A stretch of DNA of 64,000 bases from contig JBBDJB010000018.1 of assembly GCA_040880125.1 (NCBI GenBank), positions 124,001 through 188,000 of the forward strand. Direction: 5' to 3'. How positions within the stretch are numbered: position 1 is the stretch's first letter; every line of letters starts with the position of its first letter. This DNA is from JBBDJB01 sp040880125 (GTDB lineage: Bacteria; Planctomycetota; Planctomycetia; Pirellulales; JBBDJB01). Position numbers and translations under genes: made by a program. The notes beneath the pieces are model-generated. The model saw only the letters and a program-made list of their open reading frames with translations, ran no database searches and was not told the DNA's origin. Positions 44,081 through 52,944 of this stretch are shown here, piece after piece.

Positions 44081-45328
44081 ATGGCGGCGATCATAGCTCT
44101 GGCGGCGGTTCCGCGGAAAGACGACGACTCCGGCGACACGCCCGCCGTGGACGGTAGCTCCGTGCCGGCGCCTTCGCGCTGGAGAAAGTGGGCCCGCCGG
44201 CTGGCCGCGCTGTCGTTTGGCTGTGTACTCGGGCTGATCGTGCTCGAAGTCGGCGTACTGTTGCTTGCCGGCGAGCAGGTCAAATTCCCGCGACGCGTGG
44301 TCGAGGCGCCGTGGAAACTGCGCTACAACGACCCCGGCGGTTCCTACCGACACAAGTCGGCTGACGGAATCTGGTGGTTTCGCATCAATAAACAGGGCAT
44401 GCGCGAGGACGAAAACTTCACCCATGCCAAGCCCGCTGGCCGCCTCCGCGTCGTTTCGCTAGGCGATTCATTCACAATCGGCTACGAGGTGGACGAGCCG
44501 CAGTGCTTTTCCTCGGTCATCGAGCGGCAGCTTCAGGCGGAAGACCTTCCCGTCGATGTCCTGAACACGGGCGTCTCCGGCTTCTCCAACGCCGAAGAAT
44601 TGGCGTACCTCGAACGTGAATTGCTCAAGTACGAACCCGATCTGGTGATCGTTTCCTTTTTCGGCAACGACCTGGTCGATAACCTCCGCACCGGGTTGTA
44701 CCGCCTGGAGGACGGCGATCTGCTGGAGTGGGGCGAGCGATACGTACCGCTGGGAGAGCTGGCCAACCGCCTGAACAGCAATCCGCTGTTCAACTTCGCA
44801 TCCACCTATTCTAATGCCTTTGTGTTCGTAAAAGAACGCCTGAATCACATCATCAAGCGGCAGATCGTCGAAGAAAACCAGCGGCAGATCGGCGCAGCCA
44901 AAGAAGATGGCGAAACTTCCGACGCCAACTCACAGCCTTCGGAAAATCCGAAATCTGAGGAGACATCGGCAGAGGTCGAATCGCAACGTCGGCTCGCCGC
45001 TGCAATCTTCGAACGGATGTATCAACTTCTGCAACAGCGCGGCATACCGCTAGTGATTCACAGCATTCCTCTGCAGCCGGACGGCCCGAGTGGTGATCTG
45101 ATCGACCAGTTTCCGCTCGACTATTTTGACACGGATCGGCCGGGCATCCTTTACGTGTCTTCGAAGGACGTCCTCAGCCCGCACGTACGGGGTGAATTGC
45201 TGTACTGGCAGCGGTCGCACTTCCATTGGACGCCATTCAGCCATCAAGTCGCGGGCAAGGAGATCGCCCGGCGTATCGTGGAAAGTCATGCGCTGGCGGG
45301 CTCGGATCCCCAGGCCGGCGCTCCGTAG
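44081..45328 (+). CDS. Membrane-anchored SGNH/GDSL hydrolase
   Basis: 415 residues. The N-terminal 30 residues are cytoplasmic, then one membrane anchor (LAALSFGCVLGLIVLEVGVLLL, ~residues 40-62). The SGNH blocks are visible: RVVSLGDSFTIGYEV (Ser nucleophile), LNTGVSGFSNAEE (Gly), VSFFGNDLVDN (Asn) and a C-terminal HFHWTPFSHQ supplying Asp/His-type residues. The hydrophilic insert at ~270-305 (Glu/Ser-rich) looks disordered. Family members add or remove O-acetyl groups on surface polysaccharides or act as esterases. The neighbouring beta-helix protein suggests a polysaccharide context (inference). Confidence 0.87.
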   Translation: MAAIIALAAVPRKDDDSGDTPAVDGSSVPAPSRWRKWARRLAALSFGCVLGLIVLEVGVLLLAGEQVKFPRRVVEAPWKLRYNDPGGSYRHKSADGIWWFRINKQGMREDENFTHAKPAGRLRVVSLGDSFTIGYEVDEPQCFSSVIERQLQAEDLPVDVLNTGVSGFSNAEELAYLERELLKYEPDLVIVSFFGNDLVDNLRTGLYRLEDGDLLEWGERYVPLGELANRLNSNPLFNFASTYSNAFVFVKERLNHIIKRQIVEENQRQIGAAKEDGETSDANSQPSENPKSEETSAEVESQRRLAAAIFERMYQLLQQRGIPLVIHSIPLQPDGPSGDLIDQFPLDYFDTDRPGILYVSSKDVLSPHVRGELLYWQRSHFHWTPFSHQVAGKEIARRIVESHALAGSDPQAGAP

Positions 45329-45513
45329 CGCCAACGCCGCTTCGCCATCCGCTGGGGTCCAGCTAGCCGCTACTGGTCGCGGCCATTCCCTTCAACGATT
45401 CGCACAGCCGTGCATCTCCCGCATCCGCCACTCGCTGTGGATTAAGACGCCGAAATTTACCGCGGCATCTCGAGGGATCCTCGCGGTCATTGCCGAACCG
45501 GCAGCTTCCGTTT

Positions 45514-45528
45514 CTGCCAATTTGGCAG
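45514..45528. promoter_or_regulatory. Inverted repeat, candidate activator-binding site
   Basis: ctgccaa-t-ttggcag is a perfect 7-bp inverted repeat with one central base, lying about 180 bp upstream of the candidate sigma-54 promoter. That distance fits an enhancer-binding-protein site. Its function is inferred. Confidence 0.4.
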
Positions 45529-45706
45529 TCCCGATCAGGGGGTCTCCAATCCGTTTTCAGGCAAACTCCCTACGAACCGTCCCGATGGATGGCTCGTAGG
45601 AATAGCGACCCAGAAGCCGGTCCTGTTCACAACCTCCGGAGAATCAAGGAGTTTTGGCGCCATACCCGGCACCTGCCGGGCGTGCGGGTCAGCAGGAGGA
45701 CGGGAT

Positions 45707-45721
45707 TGGCACAACGGTTGC
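45707..45721 (+). promoter_or_regulatory. Candidate sigma-54 (RpoN) promoter for htrA
   Basis: TGGCAC-aacgg-TTGC: both the -24 GG (45708-45709) and the -12 GC (45720-45721) are present with ten bases between them, exactly the RpoN consensus. Transcription would start near 45733, about 300 bases before the htrA ATG. Confidence 0.55.
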
Positions 45722-46032
45722 GTGCGGGGAAAATGCGAGTGTTGATAAAGTGGCAGATTTTCGGTAGAGAAGTGACATGATCGTTTCAGGGCCCGGCGGG
45801 TGCACTAGCATCCGCTGGTCCTCTTCGTGTTGACGGGAATTCAACACGCGAAGTATGCACACGTGCCGCGTTTTTCTGACGAGGACGTGCTGCGGCCTGA
45901 TGCCCACGATGGCGCCTCGGGCAGTCTATTGGGTTCATCAACCGGTTTACAATTCCGCGCTGCGTACTCACGCCCGGCAGGACCGTTTGCGTCTGCCCCG
46001 GTATGACGAAATGCGAGGAAGGAGTTTGCTTT

Positions 46033-47559
46033 ATGGTGTGCTGTTCCAAGTCAACAAAGATTACCCTGGCAATCCTGTTGGTAGCAGCGATGGCCGTGGG
46101 CACAGTGGCCGCGCTGCCTCAAGTCATCGCGCGACTGAGCTACGCCGCGGAAACGGGCGAGGCACTCGCCGCCCGAGAGCAACTCGCGGCGGCTCGCCAG
46201 CTTTCGACCGGCTTCCAAGACGTTGCCAAGGCGCTGCGTCCGTCGGTCGTCAAAATCAATTCGGTTCAATCGTTCCAGCCGGCCCGTAGCCAGCAGATCC
46301 GTCCCGAGCTGCCGGAAGAATTCCGTCGCTTCTTCGGCGATGAAACGCTGGATCGCTTCCAGCAGTTCCAAATGCCGGAAGATGGCTATCGTCGCGAGGG
46401 ATTGGGCACGGGCGTAGTCGTCAGCGAAGACGGCTACATCCTCACGAATAACCACGTCGTCCGCGGTGCCGATGAGGTCACCGTCACCTTGTCCGATAAT
46501 CGTCAGCTTCAGGCGGAGGTTGTCGGCAACGACAGCATGACCGACTTGGCAGTCCTGAAGGTGGACGCGTCGGGTCTCGTGCCTGCTCAAATCGGTGACT
46601 CCGACGCGGTCGAGGTTGGCGAATGGGTCGTCGCGGTCGGGACGCCATTTAATCTTCAACAGACGGTGACTGCCGGGATTGTCAGTGCCAAAGGACGCGC
46701 GAACTTGCGGATCGCCGATTACGAGGACTTTATTCAGACCGACGCGGCGATCAATCCCGGCAATAGCGGCGGCCCGCTGGTCAATTTGAGCGGTGAGGTG
46801 ATCGGCATCAATACGGCCATCGCCTCGCGAACCGGCGCCTACAGCGGCATCGGCTTCGCCATTCCCAGCAACATGGTCCGCTCGGTGATGCAGAGCATCA
46901 TCGAGAACGGCCGGGTGGACCGCGGCTGGCTGGGTGCTGTCATCCAGGATCTGACGAAGGAACTGGCGCGGTCGTTCGGCTACGACTCGACGCAGGGCGT
47001 ACTGATCGGCGACGTGATGAGCGGCAGCCCTGCGGAGCGGGCCGGCCTACAGTCGGGCGACATCGTCACCACGTTCCAAGGGGAATCGATGGCCAGTGCT
47101 GATCAGTTGCGCAAGGCCGTGGCCGCAACCACCCCGGGTAGCCAGGCAATTCTTTCGGTCGTTCGCGAGGGCGAGCAGCTCTCGCTAGAAGTGACCGTCG
47201 GTCAACTTGATCAAGATCGGTTGGCCCAAGCCCGTGGCACGTCCGGCGCCACCGAGCGTGACGTGGAGCAGACGATCGACCTGGGCATGACCGTTCGCAC
47301 GCTGACTCCGGAACTGGCCGGCTCGCTCGGCTATAGCCGCGACGCAACGGGCGTAGTCGTCAGCCGTGTCGAGTCCGGCGGCCCGGCGGAGCAGGCAGGC
47401 ATGCAGGTTCGGGACGTCATTGTCCGCGTGGGCGATACTCGGATCGAGAGCCTGTCCGACTTCCGTGAAGCGCTGAGCAATGCCGATCTCTCGCAAGGGG
47501 TTCGGCTGCAAGTGCGGAACGGCGATGTTCAGCGCTTCGTCTTCCTGCAAAGCAACTAG
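46033..47559 (+). CDS. HtrA/DegP-type periplasmic serine protease with two PDZ domains
   Basis: 508 residues from ATG 46033, with GGAAGGAG nine bases upstream; the ATG at 46003 is not preferred. A signal anchor (residues ~8-28) precedes the trypsin-like domain: His in ILTNNHVVRGAD, Asp in NDSMTDLAVLKV and Ser in INPGNSGGPLVN. Two PDZ domains follow (WLGAVIQDLTKELARSFG and a second beginning GMTVRTLTPELAGSLGY). It degrades or holds misfolded envelope proteins. A strong terminator follows and a sigma-54-type promoter precedes it, suggesting a separately controlled stress gene. Only the Do-family assignment is certain, not DegP versus DegQ. Confidence 0.95.
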   Translation: MVCCSKSTKITLAILLVAAMAVGTVAALPQVIARLSYAAETGEALAAREQLAAARQLSTGFQDVAKALRPSVVKINSVQSFQPARSQQIRPELPEEFRRFFGDETLDRFQQFQMPEDGYRREGLGTGVVVSEDGYILTNNHVVRGADEVTVTLSDNRQLQAEVVGNDSMTDLAVLKVDASGLVPAQIGDSDAVEVGEWVVAVGTPFNLQQTVTAGIVSAKGRANLRIADYEDFIQTDAAINPGNSGGPLVNLSGEVIGINTAIASRTGAYSGIGFAIPSNMVRSVMQSIIENGRVDRGWLGAVIQDLTKELARSFGYDSTQGVLIGDVMSGSPAERAGLQSGDIVTTFQGESMASADQLRKAVAATTPGSQAILSVVREGEQLSLEVTVGQLDQDRLAQARGTSGATERDVEQTIDLGMTVRTLTPELAGSLGYSRDATGVVVSRVESGGPAEQAGMQVRDVIVRVGDTRIESLSDFREALSNADLSQGVRLQVRNGDVQRFVFLQSN

Positions 47560-47602
47560 CGGCGGCAGGAGTCGGCCGCTTCCGTCAATTTGTTAGCAAT
47601 TC

Positions 47603-47640
47603 AACGCCGGTCGCACGTCTGTGCGACCGGCGTTTTTTTT
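47603..47640 (+). terminator. Strong intrinsic terminator after htrA
   Basis: A 14-bp perfect stem pairs 47603-47616 with 47621-47634 around loop gtct, followed by T8 (47633-47640). It lies 44 bp after the htrA stop codon. Confidence 0.93.
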
Positions 47641-47717
47641 GATCAGGTGCAGGCGTGAAGAGCATGCCGCAGCGGGCTTCTCTCAGGTAGCCTACTGCCC
47701 ACCTCGCTGTACAACGT

Positions 47718-48854
47718 TCACCCGCGCAGGGCGGGGCGGCTCAGCGACAGAAAATCAATTGGCAAATCAGTCTGCCCCTGCGTGACCAAGTCGGCCAATA
47801 CCTCGCCAATCACGGAAGTCAATTTGAATCCATGCCCGGAAAGGCCGGCCGCGATGGCAATTCGTTTATCCACTGGATGAAGATCGACCACGAAGTGCTC
47901 GTCGGGTGTCATCGTGTACATGCAGACGCAGTGGCGGGTGAGCTGCCGTGAGACGCCGCGCAAGCATTGCGCGGCAAAGGCTTCAACCCGGGAGCGGTCG
48001 GCCGAGTCGATCTCGCGGTTCAGCATCAGCGGATCGCTTACCGGGTCGCCGCCGCTATGCTGGCCCAGCTTTACGCCGTCCGCGTCGAGTTTCGGGAATC
48101 CGTAAAAGACGCCCTCGGGCAGATCGTACAAGAAAGCCGGCAATCCACTCACGGCATCGAAGCCTGGTTCGTCACACGCGTACCAGTAAAGCGGCTTTCT
48201 CAGTACAGTCAGCTTCATTCCCAGTTCCGCCAAGACTCCCGGCGCCCACGCACCGGCGGCAATGACAAGTCGCTCGGCCGCGAACGTGCCATGGTCGGTA
48301 TTTATTTGGATGCCCCGGGAATCGCTCGACCATCCATGTACTGTCACGCCGGCCTTCAACTCTGCTCCGGCCCGGCTCGCCGCCTGCAGGTGCGCTTCCA
48401 CGCACGCCTCGACCATCAAGTAGCCTGCCTGCCGCTCGAAGACGCCGACCAGCTTCGGCGGCGCGGCAAATACGGGCCATCGCTGCTCGATCTGGTGGGC
48501 GGTGAATTCCTCGATCGGAAGGTCGTACTGGTGTGCGGACTCACGCACACCACGAATGATCGAACCTTCCGCCGGCCCTACCTGTAGCAGCCCAGGCAAG
48601 TGAACCAGCGGGCGACTACTCTGCCGGCCAAGCTCTTCCCAAAGGTCATAGCTGCGCCTCAGCAGCGGAACGTAGTCAGGGTGTTCGAAGTAGGCCTGCC
48701 GGATGATTCGCGTCTGGCCGTGCGAGCTGCCCCGGTCATGTGGCGGAGGAAATCGGTCCAGCCCCAGTACCCTGAGGCCGCGGCGCGCCATGTGATACAG
48801 CGCAGCGCTACCGACTCCGCCCGTGCCAAGCACCAGTGCATCGTACTGCGCCAT
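47718..48854 (-). CDS. Monomeric sarcosine oxidase / N-methyl-tryptophan oxidase-like flavoenzyme
   Basis: 378 residues from ATG 48854, with GAGG eight bases upstream. The FAD-binding Rossmann motif DALVLGTGGVGSAALYHMARRG opens the protein and RGSSHGQTRIIRQAYFEHPDYV is the MSOX/SolA signature. Near the C-terminus C-M-Y-T-M-T-P-D-E-H-F carries the Cys that binds FAD covalently in MSOX, and AGLSGHGFKLTSVIGE is the flavin-contact motif. It oxidises N-methylated amino acids, giving formaldehyde and peroxide. The precise substrate is open. Single gene. Confidence 0.93.
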   Translation of the reverse strand: MAQYDALVLGTGGVGSAALYHMARRGLRVLGLDRFPPPHDRGSSHGQTRIIRQAYFEHPDYVPLLRRSYDLWEELGRQSSRPLVHLPGLLQVGPAEGSIIRGVRESAHQYDLPIEEFTAHQIEQRWPVFAAPPKLVGVFERQAGYLMVEACVEAHLQAASRAGAELKAGVTVHGWSSDSRGIQINTDHGTFAAERLVIAAGAWAPGVLAELGMKLTVLRKPLYWYACDEPGFDAVSGLPAFLYDLPEGVFYGFPKLDADGVKLGQHSGGDPVSDPLMLNREIDSADRSRVEAFAAQCLRGVSRQLTRHCVCMYTMTPDEHFVVDLHPVDKRIAIAAGLSGHGFKLTSVIGEVLADLVTQGQTDLPIDFLSLSRPALRG

Positions 48855-48902
48855 CAAAGGCCTCGGATCAGCGAGATTCGGACATGCCGATCTCTCGACA
48901 GC

Positions 48903-50279
48903 TTACTTGATCTGAAAGTTCGCGGTCGACTGGCCGATCTTGTCGGAAAGCTGGTCGACAACCGTAAGCTGCAAGGTGTAACGCCCTCGCTCGATCCGAG
49001 CAGGCAGCATCGCGCGGTACTGGATATAGAAGTCGTGGCGGGGGCTCTGGCAGAAATCCTCGACCGCGGGAAACTCGCCGCCCTCGATGCGGTGCCCCGT
49101 CCCATCCAGGATTTGATAACTGCTGGCGAGCGACGTGTGGTAGCCGTCGGCGGTCGATTCACTCCGGAAGTTGTCGATTTCGGCGTAAAGAAGCACTGGC
49201 GAGCCGGCGGACAGTTCTACCGACGGTAGCTCCCTGTACAGCCCGAACCCCGTCACCTCGTCACAGAAGGCCAGATTCCGCACCTCGAGCGTTGCCAGTT
49301 CGCCGAGCTTGTCGGCCGCCGCGCGGACGTGATACTGAGCGCCCGCGGCTCGTCTCGACTCGTCCGGCGTTTGTTCGTGGTCCATGTACATGGCCAGCCC
49401 TAGCAGTTGCTCTTTCCAGAAGTCCTGCCGGGTAGGAGATAAGCCGGGGATCGGCCGCAAGGCGTCGTCGCGCCGACCCGCCGTCAGATAGAGGATGCGC
49501 AACAGCGCTTCCTCGCGTGCTTCCTCAGTAGTGCGAGGCGTGCTTTGTCGCTGAGACTCCAGTTCCGAGATAGCGGCGGAAAGCGATTGTTGCCACTCGT
49601 GCAAAGATTGTGGAGCCGCTTCAGTGTGCCGTGCGGATGCCGCGCGCGCCGCTTCCAGCGGAATATCCGCGGGATGAGGCTCGCCCGTCGCCGCGGCCAA
49701 CGTGATCGTTCCGCGACCGGAATTGTCCGGAACTGCATCGGCCATGTTTTCTGCCGGTGGATCATGACGCCTGGAAGGATCGAGCGCCGCGGAACCTTCA
49801 CCGGATGTGAACCGTTGGCCGCTTGTGCTGTGAGCAACTCCACCGCTCGCGGACGGCAGCGGTGCGGCGGGAGAGTCTGATCGTACTGGTCGCTCCTGGG
49901 CGGCGGCGAACGGAGCAACCTCTCCTATGGAGAGAGCCGCCCGGTCGGTTGATCGACGTGACAGATCTGATGCCGCATCGGCAACTGAGTTCTCCGGTGG
50001 GTTCGCCTCCCGGTCCTTCAGTTGTTGAGCGAAGCGAAGCGTGGCCTCATATTGCTCTCGGGTCAATGCCTCCAGTTCCTCAGGAGTGGCCGTCCTACCG
50101 GCGACGCTGGTCGGTTCACCTGGTGGTGGAGTGTCCGCGTCGACTGCAGCATCAGCACGGGAGAGGCGCTCGTCGGCCGCGTCGATCTCCGGAACGGCTG
50201 GCGGCGTGGCGCACCCATGCGGCGCGGCGAGGATCGCCACGAGCGCTATTCGAATTCCGCACGAGACTACCGTCTGCAT
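48903..50279 (-). CDS. Lipoprotein of unknown function with disordered middle region
   Basis: 458 residues. The signal peptide ends in lipobox L-A-A-P-H-G-C. Residues ~30-220 are Ala/Ser/Pro/Asp-rich, low complexity and probably disordered. The C-terminal ~200 residues form an ordered domain with helical (LHEWQQSLSAAISELESQ) and then beta-rich parts (VLLYAEIDNFRSEST, RYTLQLTVVDQLSDKIGQ). I do not recognise the family; it is probably envelope-associated. Convergence or operon links are absent; it lies 48 bp from the oxidase gene on the same strand. Confidence 0.8.
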   Translation of the reverse strand: MQTVVSCGIRIALVAILAAPHGCATPPAVPEIDAADERLSRADAAVDADTPPPGEPTSVAGRTATPEELEALTREQYEATLRFAQQLKDREANPPENSVADAASDLSRRSTDRAALSIGEVAPFAAAQERPVRSDSPAAPLPSASGGVAHSTSGQRFTSGEGSAALDPSRRHDPPAENMADAVPDNSGRGTITLAAATGEPHPADIPLEAARAASARHTEAAPQSLHEWQQSLSAAISELESQRQSTPRTTEEAREEALLRILYLTAGRRDDALRPIPGLSPTRQDFWKEQLLGLAMYMDHEQTPDESRRAAGAQYHVRAAADKLGELATLEVRNLAFCDEVTGFGLYRELPSVELSAGSPVLLYAEIDNFRSESTADGYHTSLASSYQILDGTGHRIEGGEFPAVEDFCQSPRHDFYIQYRAMLPARIERGRYTLQLTVVDQLSDKIGQSTANFQIK

Positions 50280-50831
50280 GGAATGCCGACCTGTACTCCA
50301 CCCATTGCTAGCTTAGTCGGGCGGCCGAAGTGAAATTGATCGGTCCTAATCCAGGCCGCGGCCATCCCCCCGCCTTGGACGGCCCATCCGAACTCAGCCG
50401 CCGGTTTTGAGGGGCGGATCGTAGAAAACACAGGCCGTCACGGCAAGGGGAACCGCCCTCGAACGGCACATTCGGGGCGTCCGGAGGTCGCCCATCTGCC
50501 GTGAATGGGCCGGCTTTGGCGGTTTTGCGTTCGGTGCCAGGTTTTTGAGCGACAGCAAACTGCCGGAGCTATCCGGCAGCGGCGGCTAGGTTGTTGCGTG
50601 CCACGCAGAGGCAACTATCATGGGAGTAGTCGGGCTTTCTAGAAGCGGCTGGCCTCTCGTCTGGGGCGAGTACTGTGAGATTCGGATCCACGGTACGTCG
50701 CACACGCTTCCTACCCCCCGAACAGGCTGCGCGACTATCGGCATCTCCTCGGACTGCGTTTTTGCCCGGGGCCATCGTGTGCCGAGCCGGCGACTATGAT
50801 TGAGCAACATTGTGGTTTGGAGGGTAACTGG
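50280..50831. other. Upstream region of the PEP-CTERM matrixin, with two hairpins
   Basis: About 550 bp without a convincing ORF. ctgccgga (50560-50567) pairs with tccggcag (50572-50579). Next to it, gttg/caac (50590-50593, 50612-50615) encloses tgcgt/acgca (50595-50599, 50603-50607). The pair could be an RNA leader. A c-di-GMP-I riboswitch was considered because such elements precede some PEP-CTERM genes, but the conserved core is not present. Confidence 0.4.
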
Positions 50832-51743
50832 ATGGCGCGGCCGTTTGCGGACCGATCATTCCCACTGCTGCGCTGGTCCGCTCTGGCCGTGGCGCTCGCT
50901 ATTCTGCTGGCCGGAATTCACCCCGGGACCGCCGGGGCGGCAATGGAATCGTTGTCCGATCCCTTGCCCGGCACGCCGCACGTTTCTCAATGCGGGTGTT
51001 GCTGCTGTAGCGGATCGTGCCTCTCCCACGGCAATCTGACCGGAGAGGGGCCGATCTCGGCGAACTTCGTGGTGGGGCCAACCGTACCCGGCCTATGGGG
51101 ACCGCCCGACCCGGTGACCGGCACGGTGACGATCAGCTACAGCTTTGCCGCCGGCGCGGGATACGCGACCAGCGAAGGCGGCGGCACGATGCTCCCGCTG
51201 GAGTCGTTCATGCCCTTCTCGAAGCCCCAGGTCGAATCCGAGATCCGCCGCGCATTCGACGCCTGGGAAGCGGTGGCCAACCTACAATTCGTCGAGATTC
51301 CAGAGGACACCGGCGCCTTCGACGCGGTCACCAGCGGCGGCGACATCCGTATCGGCGGCCACGCCTTCGACGGTAATGGTGGCACCGTCAGCCACGGCTA
51401 CTTTCCTCCGGTCAATGGCACCTCCGCGGCGGGCGACGTGCACTTCGATATCGCCGAGACGTGGAAGATTGGCTTTGGCGGGGTCGGCTTCGATATCTTC
51501 CAATCGGCCGCGCATGAGATCGGGCACGCCCTGGGCCTCAATCACACGTCCAACCCCGCGGCACTGATGCGATCCGGCTACACCGAGTCGTTCATCGGCC
51601 CGCAGCCTGACGACATCCTGGGCGTGCAATCGCTGTACGGGCCGCCCATTGCGATCCCCGAACCCTCCGGTATCCTTCTTGCCGTCTTCGGGCTGAGCAT
51701 GCTGCTGCCGGTATATCGCCGACGGCTGCGTCGCCACGGTTGA
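50832..51743 (+). CDS. Matrixin-like zinc metalloprotease with PEP-CTERM sorting signal
   Basis: 303 residues from ATG 50832, with GGAGG eight bases upstream. A Sec signal (residues 1-35) is followed by a cysteine cluster (CGCCCCSGSC). The catalytic motif H-E-I-G-H-A-L-G-L-N-H (His228, Glu229, His232, His238), with a downstream Met turn in NPAALMRSG, defines M10A metzincins. The C-terminus is IPEPSGILLAVFGLSMLLPVYRRRLRR: P-E-P, a transmembrane stretch and an Arg cluster, the PEP-CTERM signal processed by exosortase. It would be an exported, surface-sorted protease. No exosortase is in the window. Confidence 0.93.
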   Translation: MARPFADRSFPLLRWSALAVALAILLAGIHPGTAGAAMESLSDPLPGTPHVSQCGCCCCSGSCLSHGNLTGEGPISANFVVGPTVPGLWGPPDPVTGTVTISYSFAAGAGYATSEGGGTMLPLESFMPFSKPQVESEIRRAFDAWEAVANLQFVEIPEDTGAFDAVTSGGDIRIGGHAFDGNGGTVSHGYFPPVNGTSAAGDVHFDIAETWKIGFGGVGFDIFQSAAHEIGHALGLNHTSNPAALMRSGYTESFIGPQPDDILGVQSLYGPPIAIPEPSGILLAVFGLSMLLPVYRRRLRRHG

Positions 51744-51853
51744 GGCATTCCTCGCTCACGTTCATCCTGTTCGCGGGCGACGCAGAACCACCTCGGAGCG
51801 AATTCCCGCGACCAGAAGGCGTTAGTGCGCATCAGATCGGTCCTACGTTTTAG

Positions 51854-51940
51854 CGGATGGGGAGGGATTCGAACCCCCGGATGCCGTAAGACATCAGCAG
51901 TTTTCAAGACTGCCGCCTTCGACCACTCGGCCACCCATCC
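51854..51940 (-). tRNA. tRNA-Ser (anticodon TGA)
   Basis: 87 bases on the minus strand. The 7-bp acceptor stem pairs ggatggg (5' end at 51940) with cccatcc (51855-51861 complement). The T arm reads GGGGGTTCGAATCCCTC. The anticodon loop CTTGAAA places TGA at 51904-51906. The long variable arm (class II) fits serine. The CCA end is not encoded. Confidence 0.96.
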
Positions 51941-52346
51941 GGTGCTTGTTTTCTAAGGTTTTCTCTCGCACCAGTAAGTGCGGGTGTCGGATTTCGAGAC
52001 CCGTTCCACCACCAGGTGCGACACCTATTATGACACCCCATCGAGCCCGGTGGAACGGGTGACAGTGACGTGCCCCGGCAGCATCAGGCATGCGGAAGGT
52101 GCACTGCCAGACAACCGACGACGAGCGCTCTACTGGCTGTCGCCGAGCACGTCCGGAAGTGCTGTGCGGCGGTGCCGACGGAGGCTGGCACCCGGAGTCC
52201 TCGTTGGCAGCCTACTTCCGCCTGTAAAACGAGGAAAGGAGTCATCAGGCACTGGATTATCGCACACCCTCGGACATTATCGTGAGGGGAGGCTCAAGCT
52301 GCGGGAAGCAAGCACGACGAAGTACGCATAAATTGATTCAGCGGCA
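51941..52346. other. Degenerate region between tRNA-Ser and truncated methyltransferase
   Basis: About 400 bp. Its right half contains the IS3 transposase remnant described separately. The left half (51945-52170) shows no gene, hairpin or recognisable remnant. Confidence 0.45.
52183..52290 (+). mobile_element. IS3-family transposase (OrfB) C-terminal remnant
   Basis: Reading from 52183, the translation contains H-P-E-S-S-L-A-A-Y-F-R-L-stop-N-E-E-R-S-H-Q-A-L-D-Y-R-T-P-S-D-I-I. This matches the end of IS3/IS911-type transposases, where the consensus is L-x-x-Y-F-x-F-Y-N-x-E-R-x-H-Q-x-L-x-Y-x-T-P. The Y of F-Y-N is replaced by a TAA stop and the rest of the element is missing. No terminal repeats were found. 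An old, dead fragment. Confidence 0.7.
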
Positions 52347-52808
52347 ATGAGACTTTTCGTTGTTGCAGTTAGCAACACCCTCCTGCATCACAAGGTGGCG
52401 CAGCAGCGAGCCGCCGCACATGGCGGAGGAGTTATCCAGGCGGATGCTATCAGCGGTCTGCAGACAGTCGCACAAACACTCGGGCAGGGCGCAGCGACGG
52501 TGATCGTGATGCACTCCTACCTGGAGCACGAGGTCGCGCCGCTGACCGTGTTGCAGATATCCAAGCGGTTGCTGACCCCAAGCGGCTCCGTCATCATCAA
52601 AGTTCCAAACTTGGACTGCTGGAACCGGCACCTACGCGGACGCGAGTGGCCAGGCTTTCGCTTCCCGGATCATGTAAACTATTTTACACCGGCAACGCTG
52701 TCACAACTGGTCGAAAAATCGGGGCTGACGATCGCGCGATTTGGCTGGCGCGATCGCTCACCAACGAGCGACAATATGTGGCTCATTGCAAGAAGATCGG
52801 GGAAGTAA
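52347..52808 (+). pseudogene. Methyltransferase-like protein, N-terminally truncated
   Basis: 153 codons. From ~residue 50 the protein is a good match to the back half of class I methyltransferases acting on sugars or quinones: ATVIVMHSYLEHE (motif IV), LLTPSGSVIIKVPN, then WPGFRFPDHVNYFTPATLSQL and a short end. The GxGxG SAM-binding motif that should lie ~60 residues earlier is missing; the first 45 residues do not resemble it, and the IS3 remnant lies immediately upstream. The gene is therefore probably the surviving 3' part of a longer one. It may still be translated. Confidence 0.65.
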
Positions 52809-52944
52809 CTTGCTGGCTTGGAGCGCACACCGCAGTCACCACGTGCGCGGATGCATGCTTCCATCCCGCATCGGCGTGTTCCAAAACCAGGGCGTCCTAC
52901 GACTCCGCCGGCACAGCAACAGCACCGCTGGCGGCGCGCTTCTT

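Larger units (their letters stand above)
45329..46032. other. Long upstream region of htrA
   Basis: 704 bp. No ORF here looks like a protein. It holds the inverted repeat at 45514-45528 and the candidate sigma-54 promoter at 45707-45721, leaving an untranslated leader of about 300 bases before htrA. Confidence 0.5.

Noticed and set aside
50521..50620. c-di-GMP-I (GEMM) riboswitch before the PEP-CTERM gene
   Set aside because: Fragments such as GCAAAC and GGCTAGGTTG are present, but the G-G-G-A-C-G-C-A-A-A-G-C-C core is missing.
51744..52346. Integrated element at the tRNA-Ser 3' end
   Set aside because: The tRNA is on the minus strand, its 3' side adjoins the matrixin gene after 110 bp, and no attachment repeat or integrase was found.
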